NCBI RefSeq assembly: GCF_028464225.1
Contig: NZ_JAQPCN010000001.1
Coordinates: forward strand, 930,001 to 994,000
DNA length: 64,000 bases
Direction of reading: 5' to 3'
From: Zeaxanthinibacter sp. PT1
GTDB lineage: Bacteria > Bacteroidota > Bacteroidia > Flavobacteriales > Flavobacteriaceae
Of this stretch, positions 9,600 to 22,400 are shown in pieces (the first letter of the stretch is position 1; every line of letters begins with the position of its first letter). The translations under genes were made by a program, and so were the position numbers. The notes under the pieces were generated by a model. The model saw only the letters and a list, made by a program, of their open reading frames with translations, did no database searches and had not been told where the DNA came from.

Positions 9600-11525
9600 A
9601 TGCAAACTTACGCAAAGATCGCTGAGGCTCTGGCGAAGAAGGAGTTGAAATATCAAAAGATGATGAACGATGCATCTTCCGAGCGCGAGAAGAATGCTGC
9701 ACAGCTCATGCTAGAGCGTGTGACTGAAGCGAAAGCTTCCCTGATGGCAGACAACCAATCTGCTGCAGATGTGCAGACTCAGAAGTCCTATGCTAAAGGA
9801 GGCTACGTAAAGTACGACGATGGCGGAGAGGTTGATCCTATCAAAGAGCTTATGAAGAAAGCGAAGGATACGATCATGAATAAGCCTAATGTCAAGCCAC
9901 AAGTAATCATCAGTGACCTTCAGGCGCAGTTCCCAGGTATTCGTCCTGAGGTAATCCAAGGTGCCTATGATAAATACAAGCATGAAGCTGTAGAGGGAAC
10001 AATTACCCCGCAGGGAATCAGTACCAAAGGTACAAAAGGTGCTGCTCCATACTATGGCGAGAGACCTGGACAAGCTAAAGCTGCTACGGCAGCTGCTCAA
10101 GGACCGCGAATGATGAAGGAGATGACGGTCAACGACAGAACTTACCCCCACCAGGAAACTCTGCCGATTATCCATCCTTCCAATCCCTATACAAACAACC
10201 GGTCTGCATGGGAAACAGGACCTCAGATTATCAATGATGGGTATCCACAACAGGGAGGACCTATCCAGTCTCAAATGTACCAACCCAATCCACTTACCCA
10301 AGGCGCGTATGGATCTAATCCCGGAACTGGAGAGTACTCGATATGGGATCGCCTCAAGGATATGGGAAAAAGTACCCTGGATTATTTGAACAACACCATT
10401 GGAAATTCTTCTACCGACAATCCTAATTTCGATAAGAGTGCATGGCAAAGGAGGCAGGACGAGGCTAAGAAGTATGGTCCCGACACCGTAAGGATCACTC
10501 CTGATGGTAGGGCACATACGCAAACAAGCGGCTACAATATCGATCCTAATCGTCCAGAACATCAAGGTGTACCTGCAGGATACGAGGCAACAAACCAGGA
10601 GAATATCTATCCTCAGAATGCAGGTTCAATATTTGATTACGGAATACCTGGCGCAGTAGCGGCAAAGAATACCACTGCTGCTAAACCTGCAACTGCTTCA
10701 GCTAAAAAGGCAGGAGGTACTAAAGCTTCCGGAACTGCAGCAGCCAAGGCATCCACGACGACCGTACCAACAGGCGCAGACTTTACTCCTAAGGTAAACC
10801 TCCCTGGTTCTATGTCGTATTCTGACTGGCAAGCAGGTCCAGATCTGGAGTCAGATCCGGTAAAGGCTGCACTTGCCCAAGATCCTGCAGCTAATGCACC
10901 AGACAATAAGTTCTGGCAAAGACCAAACTATGGTAACAAGATCATGGACATGGCGGGTATGGCTGCACCCTTCGCAGATAACGTCGCCTTCTCCAAGTAC
11001 CTGGATAAGGTAAAACCTGATGCGATGCCTCACCTCTATGGTGCGCCGCAGATGAATACCAATTACAACATTGAACCACAACTCGCCGATGCGAAGCGCG
11101 GACAGCGTGCGGTAAACAAAGCTCTGGATCAGTCCAATGCCTCCAGGGGAGCTTCCAATGCCAACAAGGTAGGCGCATTTGCTGCTCGTATGGGGCACGT
11201 GGGACAGCTGCATGCCCAGAAGGAAAATGCTGAGAACCAGATGAAGAACCGTAAGGCGCTTATAGGGAACAGGATCGCCAATCAAAACGCGAACCTTATG
11301 ACCCAACACGGACAAAATATGGTAGACTTCCACAACCAGAAGGGCTACAATAAATACCTCAATGTCCTGAACATGACTGAGGACTTCGGGAACATCAACG
11401 GACAACGATTAGAGCGTGACCGTCAGAACCAGATGCTAGAGATCCTTAAACCGTACCTGGATCGCTACGGTCAGTACACCAAGTACGTGAACATGTACGG
11501 ACCACAAACACAACAGCTTAAATGA
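9600..11525 (+). CDS. Virion cargo protein, low-complexity, GGxV motifs
   Basis: The protein has 641 residues. The N-terminus is a charged coiled helix (residues 1-60), followed by GGYV (67-70) and GGEV (75-78), the same short motif as in the gene before it. The middle is rich in Pro, Gln, Asn and Gly. An Ala/Lys-rich run (about 355-390) precedes a helical C-terminal third with many Gln, Asn and Met residues. No catalytic motif is visible. The ATGA overlap with the next gene at 11522 and the position indicate an internal virion protein ejected with DNA. This is inference from context. Confidence 0.55.
   Translation: MQTYAKIAEALAKKELKYQKMMNDASSEREKNAAQLMLERVTEAKASLMADNQSAADVQTQKSYAKGGYVKYDDGGEVDPIKELMKKAKDTIMNKPNVKPQVIISDLQAQFPGIRPEVIQGAYDKYKHEAVEGTITPQGISTKGTKGAAPYYGERPGQAKAATAAAQGPRMMKEMTVNDRTYPHQETLPIIHPSNPYTNNRSAWETGPQIINDGYPQQGGPIQSQMYQPNPLTQGAYGSNPGTGEYSIWDRLKDMGKSTLDYLNNTIGNSSTDNPNFDKSAWQRRQDEAKKYGPDTVRITPDGRAHTQTSGYNIDPNRPEHQGVPAGYEATNQENIYPQNAGSIFDYGIPGAVAAKNTTAAKPATASAKKAGGTKASGTAAAKASTTTVPTGADFTPKVNLPGSMSYSDWQAGPDLESDPVKAALAQDPAANAPDNKFWQRPNYGNKIMDMAGMAAPFADNVAFSKYLDKVKPDAMPHLYGAPQMNTNYNIEPQLADAKRGQRAVNKALDQSNASRGASNANKVGAFAARMGHVGQLHAQKENAENQMKNRKALIGNRIANQNANLMTQHGQNMVDFHNQKGYNKYLNVLNMTEDFGNINGQRLERDRQNQMLEILKPYLDRYGQYTKYVNMYGPQTQQLK
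9603..9610 (-). promoter_or_regulatory. Candidate -7 box for the antisense membrane gene
   Basis: On the minus strand this reads TAAGTTTG, matching TAnnTTTG, and ends 20 nt before the ATG at 9583. No clear -33 TTTG is seen at the usual spacing. It lies inside the start of the next plus-strand gene. Confidence 0.3.
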
Positions 11526-13414
11526 GAAATTATTTCGGAGCACCCAAGTTTGCTCAAGTAGGGAAACTCTTCCAGGATCTTCCAATGGAAGCTATCCAGA
11601 CCACAGCGGAGGGATTCAACCAGATGTATGAGACTAACCTGGCAGATATCAATAAGCTTCAGGCTGCGATGGCTGCAATAGAAGTCTCAGAGGAAGACGA
11701 CCACTGGAAACAGGATAAGATCGCGAAACTTCAGGAGCAGATTGACCAGGTAGCCGCAGGGGATGGACTGGAGAACGCTGCTGCCTTCGTAGGTAGGGCT
11801 ACTGCAGACCTTCTTAATGACAAAGATCTAAAGCACCTGCAACGAACTCACGCTAAGCGTCAGAAGGATGGGGAGATCCGTGACACTTTAAGGGCACAAG
11901 GATTCACGCCGATCGATGCCCGGAATATTCTCAATGGAGAGAACTTCCAAAGTATTTCCCTGGATGAGAATGGGAACAAGGTCTACAATGAGTACCAGAC
12001 CGGGTACATGAAAGCCGGTGAATACGACAAGGTAAAATCTTCCCTGTTTGACCACATGCCAGAGCGTGGTGGTACATTCTACGCACCCGGACCGAATGGT
12101 TCGATGAAAGAGATCACAACCACAGGGATCGCAGAAGTGGACGTAAAAAACTACGCGGACGCCGCCATGGATCGTTACCGTAGTACGGATACCTACCGTA
12201 CAGAGCTGCTGGATTGGAGAAGTAGAGGATACACGGCAGAGGAGGCAGAGAGGGAAATTTATAAGGGGCTTATCGGAGCTGGTATGGAGCGCGTTGGACA
12301 ACAATCTCAGAGCCGTCTGTACGGATACGAGAACCCTAACAAGACCGCATCAAGAGCTGCTGCCGCAAGAGCAAAAGCTCAGGAGGGTCGTGGTGGCGGT
12401 AACATGTTCATGCCACAGGTAAGTAAGATCGGTGGATCAGATAATAACGGACCAGCGATAGATCCATATCGTTGGGTTAGTGGTGTATCAAGGGACAAGG
12501 CGAATATTGTAGTCAACGGACATTCTAATGCCCCGGTAGATTCATCAGAAACGAATGTAGTTCCTGTTAACGGGTTCTACAGCTTTGATCCTAAGAACTC
12601 TGATGATGGATTCTGGACTTCTGTAGGGCATCAGCTAAATACAGAAGGGACAATGTTGGAAGGGGTTAAACACGTGAACAACGTACAGATATTCACAGAC
12701 CCGCAAACCGGAGAGCTACTACCGTTCGGTGAAGGTTCATCTAACTCTAAAGGACGTAACATCTCTGAGGATGCAGTGCCACAGCTCGATGAGTATGGTG
12801 CGTATTACGTGATGGATAATGACGGGAATAGAGTAGATGTTAAGCCTACAAACGTGAAGCAGTACGTAGACGCTGAAGGCAAGCGTTATTTCCTTCCGAT
12901 GACTCAGGATGAGGAGTACAAGTTAATGCCGAATTCTGTGGTAAATAACCTGCCTATCCAGATGGGAGCTGCCCGCTCGGGTGGAGAACGCACGGTGGAT
13001 CATTTCGATATGCAGACCATACAAACAGGGTTGGAACAGATCATTTCCCTGGACGATGATACACAAGAACAATATGGGCTTAATGCGCTTGCTAAGATTC
13101 GTATGCTTCCGGATACTCCAGAGGTTGATGCGTTCAAGCAAGAAGTGTTTTCAAGAGTTTCTACAAGAGAACAACTTCCGGATCTTATTCCTTTAATATT
13201 CAACAAAGTAAGGCAGAGTCAGCAACATATTGGAGGTACTACAAAGGTATTTGACAAGTTAGGTTCGATGCTTGCTCCGATTGTAAACCAGATATATTCC
13301 AGCCATGCAGCCTCTATGAATCAAGGTCAAACTGTTAAGAGCGAGATCACGCGAGATGACAGGACCAGAGTTCAAGGAGTAGTGGGAGGATACCAAGAAG
13401 ATACAGATAACTAA
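11522..13414 (+). CDS. Virion cargo protein, mostly helical
   Basis: The protein has 630 residues. The N-terminal 130 are predicted helical and charged (EGFNQMYETNLADINKLQAA, then QDKIAKLQEQIDQVAAGDG). A Gly/Ala-rich patch lies near 275-300. The remainder mixes beta-rich and charged segments. It has no signal peptide or membrane segment and no motif I can tie to an enzyme. It starts by ATGA overlap with the preceding cargo gene and ends 17 nt before the giant gene, so I place it in the same internal protein set. Confidence 0.55.
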   Translation: MRNYFGAPKFAQVGKLFQDLPMEAIQTTAEGFNQMYETNLADINKLQAAMAAIEVSEEDDHWKQDKIAKLQEQIDQVAAGDGLENAAAFVGRATADLLNDKDLKHLQRTHAKRQKDGEIRDTLRAQGFTPIDARNILNGENFQSISLDENGNKVYNEYQTGYMKAGEYDKVKSSLFDHMPERGGTFYAPGPNGSMKEITTTGIAEVDVKNYADAAMDRYRSTDTYRTELLDWRSRGYTAEEAEREIYKGLIGAGMERVGQQSQSRLYGYENPNKTASRAAAARAKAQEGRGGGNMFMPQVSKIGGSDNNGPAIDPYRWVSGVSRDKANIVVNGHSNAPVDSSETNVVPVNGFYSFDPKNSDDGFWTSVGHQLNTEGTMLEGVKHVNNVQIFTDPQTGELLPFGEGSSNSKGRNISEDAVPQLDEYGAYYVMDNDGNRVDVKPTNVKQYVDAEGKRYFLPMTQDEEYKLMPNSVVNNLPIQMGAARSGGERTVDHFDMQTIQTGLEQIISLDDDTQEQYGLNALAKIRMLPDTPEVDAFKQEVFSRVSTREQLPDLIPLIFNKVRQSQQHIGGTTKVFDKLGSMLAPIVNQIYSSHAASMNQGQTVKSEITRDDRTRVQGVVGGYQEDTDN

Positions 13415-13431
13415 TCACCAAATAATTTTTA

Positions 13432-16400
13432 ATGCCAGATCCAACTAAACCAATCCAGGGACAAACAAACGAGACCCCTGAACAAGTACAACCGCAGGGT
13501 AGCGCATGGGACACTGCATTCGACGGGTATAAGAAATACGATCCATACGCTATGGATTCGTCCACTGGTATTCACTACATCGATAGTGAGGAGCGTGAGA
13601 CTACCATCAAGGAAGCGACCAGGAACACCATGGAGGAAGGCTTCCGAGGGGTGGATGGTAAATGGCATTCTGCAGATAAGCTCAACAAGGCGTACAGCCG
13701 CCTGATTGGTGATGATACTACAGACAATCCCGAGGAGAAGCACGAGCTTGCCCGCGTTACCGGATTCTCGGAGCTGGGACAATCCATTGCAGATATCCTG
13801 GGAATAGACGAGTCGAAGGCACAGGATGCGAATAACCTGGTCGAGGAGATGTCTATGGGACTGATCCCAACGAAAGATATCGTCAAGAGTCTTATGTTCA
13901 ATACCAACGGATTTGTACCGCTCTGGGATGATGAGAAGAAGAAATACATTCTCCAGGAAGTGGATATGAATCCTAAGGACACCAAGCAGGCTACCAAAGA
14001 AGTGATGTCTGCCTATGGTACTCCGGATCGTAACCCCACCTGGTTAGGCTCACTCATGGAGGAGTACGCTGAAGGTGTGATGGGACTTCCATCAACTGTT
14101 GCCAACGGATTAGAGGCATTCTCCGATGCGATGTTAGAGGGGAACGTGAACTATGGGATGAACAACCTCAAGAATATCGCTTCAGGAGATTTGTCCAAGA
14201 CCTTTGAGGACATGGTTAACCTGGAGAAGTTTGAGGCAGATCCCGATAACTGGATCAACAATACCGCAAGAAGGCTTCGTCAAAACAAAGAGCTTAACCG
14301 TACTCGGGACTATGTGTACCAGGACAAAGGTACATTTTCAGATCCTGTCAATACATTCTCTGCGATCGGACAGGGACTCTCCTCGCTAACGCAGTACGCA
14401 CTTACCGGTGGACCGCTTCGTAAGATGGCTACCTGGGGAGCAAAGACCGTAGGGAAAGGCTTCTTCAAAGGTACCGCAGCGGAGATCGCCAAAAAGCAGA
14501 TCCAATTCGCCAATAACTTCGGTAGCATGACCGGGGGTATGACGATCAATACCGGGTACATCATGGAGGAGGCTAGAGCCAATGGTATTGACTCTGCCAA
14601 AGCAGGAGCACTTGCTCTTGCAGTGGGTATGGTATCTACTGGAATTGAAATGAAGCTCGGTTCCAACAAACTCAATAACTGGCTGATCGGATCCAAGGGT
14701 AACGGTACCAAGGAGATGATGCAGGCTATTGCAAAGGAAACCGGAGGAGACCTTACTCCCGGAGCTATAGAGGCAGCAGTAAAGAAACCTGGAGTGCTAT
14801 CCAGCCTTACCGATTACTTTGCTGAGAAGGCAACCAAGTGGACTCCCGAAGGATTAAAATCCAATACCGGGGTCATGGGGAACGTCAGGGCTGCAGGTAA
14901 AGCAATCTTTGGACGAGAGACCAACGTAGGGAACTCGCTAAGAACAGGATTCGAGGAAGGTGCAGAGGAATTCTTCCAGTCGATGACCGAGAGTACCAGT
15001 AAATTCATTTACAACGAACTACTCGCTAATGAAGAGGACCAGGCGGGTGCAGGTAAATTTGCGCCGCAACGATTCCTTTCTGAAGAGTCGTTTCACCAGG
15101 CAGTAGAAGAATTCGCCATGGGCGCCATTATCGGTGGTGTGGGTGGAATCTTCCATCGTGAGAGTAAAGAACGTCGTGATATAGCGAATCTTGTTGCTAC
15201 CGGGCACACTCAGGACCTGCTGGCAATCATGCAATCGCTTAAAGATGCTGGTCTGTACAATGACGAGCAGTACAAGCACTATGTCGGATCTATCGAGAAG
15301 CTGGATAGTATCTGGAAACAACATGCTCCAGATATCCTAGCAGCGCAAGATCCAAAAACCAGTGTCAACTACCGTCAAAAACATAAGGCTGCAGCATTCC
15401 AATCCGTACTGATGGAGATGCATGCCCAGAAAAAGCTCGATGAGACACAGCTGGAACTCAGTGAACTCAGTGCCAAGGAGAAGCCCAACAAAGCGGAGCG
15501 AGGAAAGATCCAGGAACTAAAAGATAAGCAGCGTGCACTACGCGCCAGCCGCTATGCCTGGGGTGAGAAGGTAAAATCCTTCAAGGACTATCGTAAGAAC
15601 CGGTACTCTAATGAGATCCGGGAGTACGAGATGGAGATGAACTACAGCAAAGGCGTTGCCCAGGAATTCATAAATGAATTTAAAGAAGATGTCGCTGCAC
15701 ACAAGAGCGAACTGGGTACCCTGGATAAAGGGACCAAGGAATACACTGCGCTAAGGGATAAAATCGAGGCTAAAGAGGGCACGCTCAAGCAGATGCGTAG
15801 CATGCGCAAGATCTATAACAGTCAGCTGGGCAAACTCAAAAGGAAGGATTTCCGTGCGCGATTCGATGAGAAAGCCAGGGGCGAGAGTAAAGAGAACCTC
15901 AAGAGTCAAGACTTTGCGCTGGGTATTCTCAATAGAGGGATGCGGTACGTGGGCAGTGATGAGAGTCAGGCGGGACTACTCGCCAAAGGCTACGAGATCT
16001 ATACCAGCCCTGAGGGATGGCAAATGACCGACGCTGATGAGATCATAACCGAGGAGCCGAAGGAAGAGGCGCCTAAGAAGGAAGCTCCTAAGAAAACGCC
16101 GAAGGAAGGTAAGAAGAAAGGAGACCTTAATGTGGAAGATACTGGTGGTGCTCCAACGGGACCACTACCTGGAGATTTAGATAAAGATGAATTAGATGCC
16201 CTGGGTACTCCTCCTGAGGTTACTGAAGGCGTGGATACTTCAGGTGCTCCAGATACGGGGAATACCAAGAATACTACTCCTACATCTCCGTGGACCCAAA
16301 ACGGGAACCCTGATGCGGATACTAAAGTAACTGAAGGCAAGGATGATAGTTCCAAGTGGACCGCAAATGAAGCTCCAGGTAACAACCCTGATGCTGAACC

Positions 16401-19400
16401 TACCCAGAAGAAACCTAAACCTAAAAAGAAGAAGGTCACCCCGAAAAATGCAAAGTACCCGAACAAGCAAGAGGTATTTTACAACCAGTTCTCTTCCCTA
16501 TACGATGGCTACATGACCGCTGTCCAACGTAAAGAACGTGACCGGATAATTCGGAACCCTAACTTGTTGGAGAAACTTCAGTTCAGGACCACTGATAAGG
16601 TGATGCGTGCGTTTAAGGTTAATCCTAAAAACACCTTCTTCCCGGATTCTGAAATCGGCGTCCTCTCCAATGATAAAATTGTAGACATAGAGGTCGTCTA
16701 CATGGATGGAGATACTCCTGTAGTACTTGGTGCACTGGAGAATCCATACAAGTTTAGCAGGGACAGGATGAAACAGGTTCCACTGAATTTGTCCTCCCTT
16801 ACCTTCGATGAATTCACTACCATGTTCAATATCACAGGGATAGGCGCCCATACCCCTGAGAACTTTGAAAAGATCAAGCAGGAGCAGGCAATGTTGGCTG
16901 AGTTGCGTAAAGCAATCCACCAAGCTGCAAAGGACAAGGAGGATGGTGAAATGGTCGTAGATCCGGGAGCTATTCCGATGAAGACCCTGGCGAATTTCAA
17001 ATTCAATAGCTCAAAGGACGAGAAGGGTGAGCAGGTAATTAACGGTCTGGATATTACCGAAGCCAAGGACCGGAACGGAAACTTTGTTATCTACGATAAG
17101 AAAGCCAGGAAGTACCTGACCCCATCGAAAGCTCCACAGGGAGTGAAACCGCCAGCGCGTCGTTCTAAAGGTGCGAGATACCAGGCATTCATGGAAGCAG
17201 GAGGTGCACAGGTATGGATACCCCTATCGCCAAAGGATGCAATTAAAAAGGGAGAAGAGGCTGCGTACATCGCAGAGCTGAACGCCTTGATTGCGGAAGT
17301 GCAAGCGCTGGATTATGACAAGGTAAGTATCGTTTCCCCTAAGGTAGAGGAACTCACTGAGAAACTCAATGAGAAGTTTATCGCCCTGGAGTCCAGAGAC
17401 ATGTACATTAAGTTCGAGGTCTTCAAAAACGATTTCAATAATGCCTTCCAGGTCAATCTGTGGTCGTACCGTTCCGATATGGAACAGCCCATGAACAAGA
17501 AGAAGGAACCAGTTAAATCGATCCAAGACTTCAACCACCTGGTGAACCTGGTAAAGCGTGTGAGCGGAGTGGTTGTAGCGCGGGAGAACTTCCGAAACAG
17601 TATCGATGAGGAACTGGAAGCTGCACCTGAGAATGCAGAGCTGTTCAATGTATTCAAGCACCCAGATATCTTTCAGCCAACCGTTAAGGTGGACTTACCT
17701 AAAGTAGACGTTTCAAAAATATCTACTGCTCCTCACCTGGATATCTCCAAAGAATTAAAGACCAAGGAGGACAAGGAGGCAGAGGAAAAGAAAGCTGAGG
17801 AGACTAAAGAAATTGTATTTACTTCTGAGGACCAGATCATTGATATGGGTGCGGAGCAGGGCTGGACTCCTGAGCGTATTCTCGAAGAGCTGGAGAAGTT
17901 CAATAACCAGGAAAAGAACCAGGAGAATGGTGCAAAATTCGAGCGAGTACGTGGGGTAGCCCAAGCACACTCGGAGCATATCATCAACCTGATGGCAGCG
18001 AAGATTAACAAGTATGCGGCGACGACCACCAATAAGGAGGCTATGATCCGTAAGTTTCTGGCAGAGTATGTCGACGGACTTACACCTCAAAGTGTGGGGA
18101 TCACTGACTTTACAGATCCGGCAACGCGATTCAAGCTAAAGACCATGGCTAAGGAAAGAACCGCCTACGCCAAGGAGGAGAACATCCAGCTGATCATTGA
18201 TGAAGTCAAGAAGAAGTTCATTGCCCTGGATTATAACACCGTAGATCTGGAGTCCCTAGAGGACAACGAAGAGGGCGCAGATAACGATTGGGACATGGAG
18301 GCTATGGAGCGTCGTATGAAGACCTCCAAGCAGATAAAGGAATTCATCGCACTGACCACCGTAACCAAACCGGATCAGTACGGGCGTACCATGGAGACCC
18401 TTATCAATTACGACAAGGTGTACAATAAGATCCTGCACAACCTTGCCAACACCCCAAACCAGGAAACTCGCGTTCAGAAGCTCCGCGCACTTGCCAAAGG
18501 AGATCCTGAAATAGCGGCTGTAGCTTACCGGGTACTGGATACAGGAGTCAATCCTTCCATCTACAAAGGATTCTTCACCGAGTTCAACAAAGTAAGATTA
18601 GATTACCTGCAGACCGTTGTCCGAAAGGGTGAGACCAAGGTGTATAATGGGATCCAGAAGGATGCGGGAGAGATGCTACTTAAACAATGGGCACAACTCT
18701 TCTCTGCCTATTCATCCAGGCTTACCGACGAGCAGAAGGAAGAGATCATCCAGAACCTGGAGGCACTTACCGGGTACATGCAAGAGGGGGATGTGGATCT
18801 CCTTCGTGAGGAGCTTTCCGACCCTATGAAGGAAGTTTTAGAGAAATACGGAGAACTACAGGTATTCAAACGCACCTTCCAGGCATTCGGAGTGGAGCTT
18901 CCCGACACTTACGTCAGTGGGTCCATGGATTACGAAGGGAACGAGGATGCCAAACTCTTCGGAGAGCGTGAGGATTACATCACGCCTAAGGACATGGACA
19001 ATATCATTGATGCCTTAGACCGATGGGATTCTGTACGTTCCGGACTCTTTAGTGAGAATGGACAGCTTAAACTCTTCAGGAAAGTAGCGAACAAGGCTGT
19101 TCCATTTACCGATGATGTTTTTGAGAAGACCCTGACCGATGCAGAAGGTAAGATGCGATACGCGTTTGTCTCCCCGAACTATTTGCTCGAGAGTGTCCAC
19201 CAGATGCTCAAGACAGGTACGAATGAGAATTCCGATGTCCTTCCACATAACTACCTGTTGACCTTGAATCCCGAGATCCGCAAGTCCATGGGCATTGCTT
19301 TCGTGGGAGATATTAAAATAGATCGTGTCGGTAAGGTATATAAGAACCTGACTCCTGAGGAGTATATCCATAACCGCCAGGCGCTCTTTAACAGCGTCAT

Positions 19401-22400
19401 GCTTAGAACCGCCAGGAATGGTAAGGGGATGGAAAATAGTGCAATCTACCAGCCCTTCGTTATCGCGGAGAAGCGTAGCTCATACGGTATTAAACTGCCG
19501 ATAAACTTCGGATTCTTCAGTGGGGGTAAGATCACCAAAGATGCTGTGGACACATTCTTCAACACGGTATTCCGCGGGGAGTACGATCGAATGATCGACA
19601 TCCTAAGGGACCCGGAGATCGCTAAGTTCTATAACGCCATCAAGTCCAAGGACGGTAAGCCGGTGACCAAGTTCACAGTACTTACAGCCCTCAACGATAA
19701 TCAAGCACTGATCGAAGCTATCGAGGCAAGTAAGGACAAAGGAATCGAAGCGGTAGAGGCAAAAGCAAAGAAGGCTATTCGTAAGATGCTGGAGGCGGTA
19801 GTTGCGGAGACGCACGAACAGCTCACCAGTGATGCAGGTCTTCAATCCCTGGATAGTTCCGTACTAAGGTTCTTCAAGGACGGTAACGCCAAGGCAAGTA
19901 AAGATGAACAGATCCAGAATTACGCTGCCATATTTGCCCTGAACGACATGCTCGTTAGAGCCTCGGTACAGGAGATGATCCAAGGGGATGCTGCCATTAC
20001 CAAGAATGAGATCGACCGTGTAAAACGTGCGGCGGGACTCAATGCTGCAGGGGTTCCTGTAATCGACCGGGCAATCAAGGTTGCTTACAAGACCGATGGT
20101 AAAGCTACGGAGATTGCCCCCGAGACGGTAAACCGTGGTAAATCTGAGTATGATGAGGAAGGCAAACTGATCAATGGACATGTTTCAGATTCGGATGATG
20201 CTGTGGTATATGTTACTGCGCAGTATCGTATGGAGATGGATAGCCACATGGGTAGGCTTACCCAGGAGCAGGAGCGGATCTACCAGAAAGTAATTGACGG
20301 TGAAAAGCTCAAGGATTGGGAAGTCAAAAAGATTGACCTTATCTCTGCAAAGACAGTGCACTACACCCCGGAGATCTACAACAAGAAATCGGATGTGGTT
20401 CTGACCAAGGAGATGACCTCCTACAAGAAGAACGGCAAGTGGGTTGCAAGGAAAGGTTTTGAGCGGCTGCACAACATGCGGGAGTGGATGGAGAAGAACG
20501 AGGTGGACCAGCTTGTTACACTCAACGCAACCAAAGGTGTCAAGAACGATGCGATAGAAGACAGCTTCTTCAGCAGTGAGAACTTTGGACTGGACAAGGA
20601 TGTTCCCCTGGTGGATTCAAATAAGAAATCCAAGGCACTGAGTCCTTCCAGGTACGATGCCTATATGAATTCCACCATGCTTGATGGACGATACGAGCGT
20701 CTGCAGGTGGAGAACGCTTCGAAGAGTGCCAAGGGAGTATTTACTATTACACACCCGACGCAGATCATTGAACTTATCGCTGCGGAACTCTCTGACGTGC
20801 CCGGTGCACCTTCAGTACGTGAGCTAAAGGAACGTATGGATTCCCTGCGTGCCGGTACGCTCAAGGAGAATGTAGACCTGGCACTCAAGTACCTGCTTAG
20901 GGAAGATGAGAAGGGTGATTTGAACATCAGCGACTTTATCGAGAAGGCAAAGCAAACGCTGGAGGCTGCACAGGAGAAGGAAGAAGTACTCAAGTACCTG
21001 GTGGATGAGAACGGGAAGTTCAAATACAACATGAACATCCCCCACGTTGCACTCGCGCTGAAGAAGATCATGGTATCCCACACGAACAAAGGGACGCTTG
21101 CAGATAAGATGCCCGGAGCCAAGGTGACTATCGTGCCTTCTACGGCAATTCAAGGAGTAGTCTACAAAGAGATCAAGAACGAGGATGGAAATATCATCGG
21201 CGAGGAGCTTGCGGATCCTGTTGATGTCATCGAGAACCCACAGAACTACGAGGGTGAAGAGTGGAAGTCCAGGGATCTGAAAGTACACAATCCTGACAGG
21301 GAAGGTGAAACTGCCCTGGCGGAAGTAATGATCACCCGACGTTCTGCGAACCTTATGGGACTCAAGCCCGGTGATACGATTCCACCAGAGGCACTGGAGA
21401 TCTTCGGAGTTCGTATCCCATCACAGTGGTATCACTCGATGATCGCCGCCAAAGTGGTAGGGTTCTTACCTGACACCCACGGAGATATTGCAGTACTTCC
21501 TAAGGAGATGCCGCTTATTGCAGGAGAGGATTTCGATGTGGATTCCAGGTTCCTGATGATCAAAGAGGGATACTGGGTAAAGAATGAAGATGGTACCAGG
21601 GAATACAAACTCTACGGTTCAGCCACTACGGTAGATGGACGATGGGATGAATATTATCGTTACAACTCCCAGAGGAAAGAAATCAAAATAAGCGTCTCTA
21701 ATGCGTTATCTGGGCATCCGGAATACAATTCCCTAGTCGAGCGCTTTAACAAGCTCAGAGAAGCCATCAAAAACGATCTGGTGGACACTGATCTACTGGA
21801 TGACGAACTCATTAGCGACGAGCTTAATGAGATGGATCTGAGTGCTGACAATTTCCTGGGATGGTCCGGGGACCGAGTAAGCCAAGTAGAATCGCTTAAA
21901 GAGGCTATTGGTTCTCTCAAAGCCGATACGATCAAGGCAATAGAGTCTCTTAACGAAGATATCCAGGCAATCAAAGACCAGGCTACTTTAGATGCGTTCA
22001 AGGCATACGGACTTCTGGATAGTAAGCTTGCTTTCATGCAGGCTAAGGATCCGGTAATCGTTCCTGCCAATAAGAACGAGCTGATCAGTACCTACATTGA
22101 GATGTTCACCCACAAGTCCATACAGGACAGACTCAAAGTACCGGCTAGTCTTGACGGTCTAGTGGAAGACTCCAAATGGCTCAATAGTCTGTGGGGAAAC
22201 ACCAATGAGAACGGTAGCGTGAAGGAAGGTAACTCGATGCTTATCTCTCCGGTAGGGGCGTTCAATGCCTGGTACAACAACGTGAGTGGTGCAGCGAACA
22301 TCGGTAACGTTGCCTCGACCAACAGCTTCATTGCCTATGCGACGAAGATGGGGTTAAAGTCCCAGATAGCGGTAAATATAGACGGGACAGACTTCTCCAG

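Noticed and set aside
9711-10565. Long minus-strand frame opposite a cargo gene
   Set aside because: It mirrors a well-formed plus-strand gene, has no start signal and its translation is low-quality.
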